From contig WION01000034.1 in assembly GCA_015039365.1 (NCBI GenBank), positions 186,001 to 250,000 of the forward strand: a stretch of 64,000 bases of DNA, read 5' to 3'. Shown in pieces: positions 59,614-64,000 of the stretch. The DNA comes from Amanita rubescens. Its lineage: Eukaryota; Basidiomycota; Agaricomycetes; Agaricales; Amanitaceae. Within the stretch, counting starts at the first letter, position 1. Every line of letters begins with the position of its first letter. The translations under genes and the position numbers were made by a program. The notes under the pieces are model-generated. The model was not told the origin of the DNA. It did no database searches and was given only the letters and a program-made list of their open reading frames with translations.

Positions 59614-60738
59614 CTAGTACGCGTGCCAGCCTATCTTGTAGTATAGGTAATTTACTCCTTCTCCACCATCCTCCTCCTCAGTCTCACAAATAATGACTTC
59701 CTTTGATAATATACACAACCCCGTACTAGACGCTTCTGCAAATGGAAAAACCAACTCGACAGTGCTCGACTCCTTGACGTGCGTTGAACGGAGTGGAATG
59801 ACCAGGTGGAACGTTCTACTGGGGTCTTTTTTCAAACCTGGCTTTTGGAGGAGGACGGAGAGACACGATTTTATCCATGTTGCGTGGTCGAGTTCGTAAA
59901 TGATGTCTGCGCCCAATATAATGTCAAAAGGTTCGTCGAATGGTTTGGGTGGAGGAGCTCCCACAGACGCGTACGTCGATGAGAAGTGAGACCAATCAAG
60001 ATGGTGGGACGTGATTGAGATGGACGGTTGGGGAAAGTTGGTGGTGATGTTGGATGCGAGGTTGTGCAGTACGGGTGAGTAATAGTCCGTTGCGATGACA
60101 ATAGCTGATGATGGAGAAGGAGAAGTCGTGGAGAGATTCTGGAGAAGCTTGGCAACAGTAAGGCTAACGAGGCCGGTGCCTGCACCTAGTTCCAGAATAC
60201 GAAAGGACGCAGATTCCTGCTGCGCAGGACAAAGTCCAAATTTCCAAGGCTCATCCACGATCGACTCGGCCAGCACACATGCACCTCCCCAAGTCTGCGC
60301 TCCAACACTAGCGTAATCTTGGTTATCCAACGGGATATCTTTGACGCGGACCGTAACTGAACACGACGGAACGCAGGTAGACGTGAACACGAAATCTCGA
60401 TGGAACGTCCCTGCTCCGGCGGTCCCTGAACAAAGTGCGAGGATGGACGCAGCGAGTTGGATGAGTGATTCTACTTCCGAGTCTGCAGAGTCGTCCGAGT
60501 CACCGTAGTCTCGAGTCTCGAGATGAGAGATCAGCGCTGTGAGCCATCTAAGAGTGTAATTCCGCTCAAATGGGTCCAAATGAACACGCGGCTCTCTATT
60601 TGGAGTGGACCGACGTCGACGACTGCCCCTAACAGGTGGTTGGTACAGACTTTGCAAGTATCCCAAAGCATCGGCAAGGTTTTTCGTTGATTGTGACGGA
60701 ATGCTCTGTATTTGAGGTAGTTTTGTCGTTGGTACCAT
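59614..60738 (-). CDS. Class I SAM methyltransferase, METTL16/FAM86-type (EEF2KMT-like)
   Basis: Intronless 374-residue protein of the lysine methyltransferase family 16, whose members modify translation factors and chaperones. Amino region: LADALGYLQSLYQPPVRGSR, helical, as in the FAM86/Efm3 group. Methyltransferase domain: ASVGAQTWGGACVLAESIVD, SAM motif I FRILELGAGTGLVSLTVAKL, motif II IVIATDYYSPVLHNLASNI, post-motif FDIILGADIIYELDHATWIK, and a final strand cluster STGLCILSKEVIICETEEED ending in YYKIGWHAY. Length and order fit an eEF2 lysine methyltransferase, but the substrate cannot be read from sequence alone. Start ATG at 60738 (MVPTTKLPQIQ). It lies 202 bp upstream of the RING gene on the same strand and diverges from the SDR gene across 233 bp. 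Confidence 0.88.
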   Translation of the reverse strand: MVPTTKLPQIQSIPSQSTKNLADALGYLQSLYQPPVRGSRRRRSTPNREPRVHLDPFERNYTLRWLTALISHLETRDYGDSDDSADSEVESLIQLAASILALCSGTAGAGTFHRDFVFTSTCVPSCSVTVRVKDIPLDNQDYASVGAQTWGGACVLAESIVDEPWKFGLCPAQQESASFRILELGAGTGLVSLTVAKLLQNLSTTSPSPSSAIVIATDYYSPVLHNLASNITTNFPQPSISITSHHLDWSHFSSTYASVGAPPPKPFDEPFDIILGADIIYELDHATWIKSCLSVLLQKPGLKKDPSRTFHLVIPLRSTHVKESSTVELVFPFAEASSTGLCILSKEVIICETEEEDGGEGVNYLYYKIGWHAY

Positions 60739-60971
60739 CCTTTTAGTATGGAGTTTTAACCGGGAGGATGCTTACCTGTCCGTTTAACGATTTTCTTTTT
60801 CATAACGTGATCGATCGGACGGATAATTGGCTAATTATTTACATGTGTTATTTCCCAACGGTGTAGACGATGTGGCCCCAGCGGCTCGCCAAGGGCCAAG
60901 GCCCAAGGTAACTTTCCGACCCCGTCTCCTCCCGTCTCACTCAGTATCGCACTTTGCTATCAACGCTCATC

Positions 60972-62405
60972 ATGCCCGTTGTAGCTCCAGGATCAAAAAT
61001 ACTCGTATCAGGCGCGAACGGCTTCATCGCCGTTTGGCTGGTCCGCAACCTCCTTGAACAAGGATATTCTGTTCGCGGTACCGTTCGATCAAAGGAAAAG
61101 AGCGCATTTCTCGTAGATATGTTCAAGTCGTACGGTGACAAGTTTGAGCTTGTCGTCGTTGAGGATATTACAAAGGTGAGTTTTGGCGGATGATTTACGG
61201 CACGATATCCTGACGTTACCGTAGGAAGGAGCGTTTGATGAAGCTGTAAAGGGTGTAGATGCTATCCAACATACAGCTTCTCCGTTCCACTTCAACGTTG
61301 ACGATCCAAAGGGTGCGCAAATTTCATGATTCCCTTTCCATAACTTACGCATATAATCAAGAATTGATCGAGCCTGCCGTGAATGGAACCGTTGGCATAC
61401 TCAAAAGCGCCATGAAGAACGCGTATGATTCGGTCAAGCGCATCACTGTTCTCTCCTCATGCGTTGCTGTCATGCGGGACTCTGTTACTGACCCACTCGT
61501 TCTCAATGAGAATGATTGGAATGACCCATCAATCGAGGCATGCGAAAGGCTGGGGCGGAACGCTCCGCCGCCGAAAAAATATCAAGCCTCCAAGACGCTC
61601 GCTGAGAAAGGTAAGAATACATCTTTGACGGTATATCCACCTAATAGCATTTAGCCGCTTGGACCATCTACCGCAAGAATGAAAAGAACGTAAAGTGGGA
61701 TCTCGTCGTCATCAACCCTCCCTTTGTATGTTTTAAGCATTTCTCGTCTCAGTCACTAGCAATTTACAACGTTCGCTCAGGTCTTTGGGGCAAGTAAGCT
61801 ACTGTTCGTAGCTAAGGCAGATGCTGATACCTGTATTCAATAGCCTATCCTGCACCCATGTTCATCTCCTGCGGAACTCAACACCTCAGCAAAGGCCTGG
61901 TACAACGCTATTGTGGTTCCTAACAGTTCAGGACAGTCAAACCAACAATTAGCCACCACGGGCAGTTGCTATATCGACGTCAGAGACCTCACAGACGCAT
62001 TAGTCAGATCTCTATCTGTTGCCGAAGCTGCTGGAGAGCGCATTATCGTCAGTGCTGGTACGTCCCAAAAATTGTTTTGAGCACACTCATCCTCAAGTAT
62101 ATTTACCTGTAGGCCCGTTCCACTGGCAGGATTGGAGTAAGTAAATCAACTTATGATCATTTGACGGAGCGTCTGAAACACTCTTCTTACAAGTCGACGT
62201 TGCGAACTCGCTTTCTCCTCCCGCCGTTCCTGGTAAGACTCTTGCAGTGGGTAATCCAGGCGCTGGGAGAATGGCGCCATACATGCTCGACTATGATACA
62301 AGTAAGGAGAAGAGGATATTTGGATTGAAGTACAAGACAATGGAGGAAATATCAAAGGATATGTTGGTAGACTTTGATCGCAGAGGCTGGTCAGTGTTCA
62401 ACTGA
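60972..62405 (+). CDS. Extended SDR ketoreductase (cinnamoyl-CoA / dihydroflavonol reductase-like)
   Basis: NADPH-dependent reductase of aldehydes or ketones. ATG at 60972 (MPVVAPGSKILVSGANGFIA) gives the glycine-rich Rossmann motif SGANGFIA at the start. Further blocks: YSVRGTVRSKEKSAF, VVVEDITKEGAFDEAVKGVD, AIQHTASPFHFNVDDP, ELIEPAVNGTVGILKSAM, catalytic Ser in RITVLSSCVAV, catalytic YxxxK in KKYQASKTLAEKAAWT, VINPPFVFGPILHPCSSPAE, DVRDLTDALVRSLSVAEAAG, AGPFHWQDWIDVANSLP, LKYKTMEEISKDMLVDFDRR. About eight exons. One exon is 9 bp (61781-61789, coding VFG) and is followed by a GC-AG intron (61790-61843). Stop at 62403-62405. Intact; about 340 residues, the usual length. Physiological substrate not predictable. 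Confidence 0.87.
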
Positions 62406-62997
62406 AATATTTCTGCATTGTTCTCAGCATCACCCTAGGTAAATTTGCGTACGGGCTGCCGGCCTGTCATAGAATATAATATTTGTACCAAGTATATCTT
62501 GAGCTGTGACAGCAACGAAAATGTAGTAGAGTCTTTAGGAAATATGTAAAGCAAAATCAATACAATGTAGTTATACAGACAGACTCAATTCTTGCTCTTC
62601 CCCCAAATTGCTTTTAACTTTTGCCAAGGACTATCTATTGCCTTCGAAATTATGTTGTTCCACAAAAATAAGGGTAGTTAATGTCAGTCCTAGCGGACTT
62701 AGGGATCGTCGAGGGTATACCCCTGCCATTCCCTGGAACTTAAATGTTCAGGCCATATAACTTGTTGCAGACAAAAAGATAAAAACTATACACACACATA
62801 TATATATATATTCACATTACAAGGAAATTTGAGACAGATGCATGAATAACCAAAGGAAGGCATATGGTAGGTGATCTATGTACAAACTCAATGAGAAGGT
62901 AATGCAGCTAATAGTAAATCACCCAAATACCATGCTGGGTGTTTCACCCTGTCATAAATTGTTCATAAGTAGCACATGCCTAAGACAAAGTGGCTAT
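62406..62997. other. Transition into CpG-free DNA, no gene seen
   Basis: CG dinucleotides persist until about 62,705 and then cease. An alternating purine-pyrimidine run (CACACACATATATATATATA) lies at 62791-62812. No gene. Confidence 0.45.
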
Positions 62998-63420
62998 GTA
63001 CCATCAATGTGAGTCACCTGCTTGTAGAGTAATGGGACCAAATCTAGATGGCCAGGGTCCATAAATTGGGCAGTTATCTTAGTCTTCAGCTTTTGAACAT
63101 AGCCTTTTTGCTTATATTGGTCCAAGGCTTCTGTAACTGATGGCAGAAATGCTTTATCAATCCAAAAGGATAGCTTGGCAATGATAACAATTGCTTGAAA
63201 GTTTAAGCATAAATACAGTAAATGAAAAGGAATAATTTACAAACTAAGACCTGGCAATCAGTTAGCTTGTTGGGATGGCATCAGTTGTGTACTTAGTAAC
63301 CAAAAAAGAAGGGAAAAAATACCTTGACTGCAAATTCCCTTTGGCTGCCTTCATAGGTGACTGAAAATGCCTTGCCTTGCTTGTCTCCAAAGAGGGAGAA
63401 AAGCTCTTGCTACTTGTGAT
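62998..63420 (-). pseudogene. Unrecognised two-exon coding fragment in CpG-free DNA
   Basis: Minus strand: acceptor TAG at about 63410, then QELFSLFGDKQGKAFSVTYE, GSQREFAVK, a donor (GTATTT) at about 63325. Later comes AKLSFWIDKAFLPSVTEALD, QYKQKGYVQKLKTKITAQFM, DPGHLDLVPLLYKQVTHIDG and a stop near 63000. Composition is clearly protein-like and the splice signals are plausible. The amino end and family are unknown. It has no CpG at all, like the NB-ARC/TPR genes. Confidence 0.4.
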
Positions 63421-63690
63421 ATTAGAACATAAAATCCAATATGTCATCAGACCTACACACTACCATGCAAACTAATATAAAAACCAATGCCTCATGAACC
63501 AGCATCACTCACCTGATATTTATATAAGTGAGAGGAATGATCACATGAGGTGGTAGTAGATCAGTTGAAATGAAATCTTACAATCTATATTGATAACAAT
63601 CTAAGAGGAAGACATGGAAGATATGGCAACATGCTCACTTTCTGATATATATAGTTATATATCAAACATTGGTAAATTGAGGGATGCTAA
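63421..63690. other. CpG-free DNA, no gene seen
   Basis: AT-rich sequence between the coding fragment and the tandem repeat. A short plus frame from 63614 is mostly made of the repeat. Confidence 0.4.
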
Positions 63691-63699
63691 GAATTCAGG

Positions 63700-64000
63700 T
63701 CACAAATCTTGTGATGTCACTCACAAGCTGTTGGCCCAAGGAAAAATATGTGATGAGACTGCCTTTCACAGCATGTGCAATGTCACTCACAAGCTGTTGG
63801 TCATATCAAAAGATCTGATGAGAGATCTTTAACAAAATATGCAATGTCACCCACAGGCTATTGGTTCATAGGAAAAGTTCTGATGAGATGTCCTTTCACA
63901 AAATATGCAATGCTATTCACTTGCTATTGGTCACAGGAAAAGATATGATGAGACTCTACAAAATGTGCAATGTCACTCACAAGCTGTTGATCATAGGAAA
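63700..64000 (+). repeat. Tandem repeat, about 65-bp unit, running off the window
   Basis: Five partly diverged units begin at about 63712, 63780, 63843, 63908 and 63968. Each contains ATGTCACTCACAAGCTGTTG, then GTCATAGGAAAAGATCTGAT, GAGA and a CTTTCACAAAATGTGC-like end. Spacing varies from 60 to 68 bp through small indels. No CG dinucleotide is present. The array continues beyond the right edge. Confidence 0.85.

Overview
The window is nuclear DNA of a filamentous basidiomycete, most likely an agaricomycete mushroom. Almost every gene is broken by introns of about 45-60 bp. The gene set (fungal P450, DUF3455 secreted protein, GH51 arabinofuranosidase, Dicer, URC1, TSR2, NACHT-WD40 and NB-ARC-TPR receptors) is typical of Agaricomycetes. 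I could not run searches, so the lineage call rests on recognised protein patterns.

Layout. 0-2 kb: 3' part of a cytochrome P450. 3.6-4.05 kb: glutathione S-transferase relic with an internal deletion. 4.6-5.5 kb: secreted DUF3455 protein. 6.4-8.1 kb: voltage-gated potassium channel (minus). 9.1-14.0 kb: Dicer-like RNase III, converging on URC1 (14.1-16.0 kb, minus). 17.3-18.7 kb: an unrecognised four-exon gene and the ribosome biogenesis factor TSR2. 19.5-22.8 kb: GH51 alpha-L-arabinofuranosidase with about 20 small exons. 22.8-26.5 kb: accessory DNA with a Helitron/PIF1 helicase scrap joined to an inverted copy of the GH51 3' end. 26.5-32.1 kb: NACHT-WD40 receptor-like gene with 14 near-identical WD repeats and two apparent frameshifts. 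33.2-34.5 kb: acid phosphatase-type phosphoesterase (minus). 36.5-41.3 kb: repeat-rich, gene-poor DNA with five decayed copies of one small gene. A sixth, better copy lies at 55.5-56.1 kb.

42.1-52.1 kb holds two long, closely related NB-ARC/TPR (STAND, NLR-like) genes in inverted, tail-to-tail orientation, with decayed fragments of the same family between them. This block is almost free of CpG dinucleotides, unlike the DNA on either side, yet both genes keep reading frames over 1,100 codons long. A second CpG-free block starts near 62.7 kb and runs off the window, ending in a tandem repeat of about 65 bp.

56.4-62.4 kb returns to ordinary genes: a RING-finger protein with a long disordered tail (minus), a METTL/FAM86-type lysine methyltransferase (minus) and an extended SDR ketoreductase (plus).

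The housekeeping genes (Dicer, URC1, TSR2, methyltransferase, RING protein, channel) read cleanly once introns are removed. The accessory intervals hold the decay, duplications, receptor genes and unusual base composition. The two receptor architectures, NACHT-WD40 with highly conserved repeats and NB-ARC-TPR with 16-17 highly conserved repeats, fit the pattern of fungal non-self-recognition loci. That role is inferred from architecture only.
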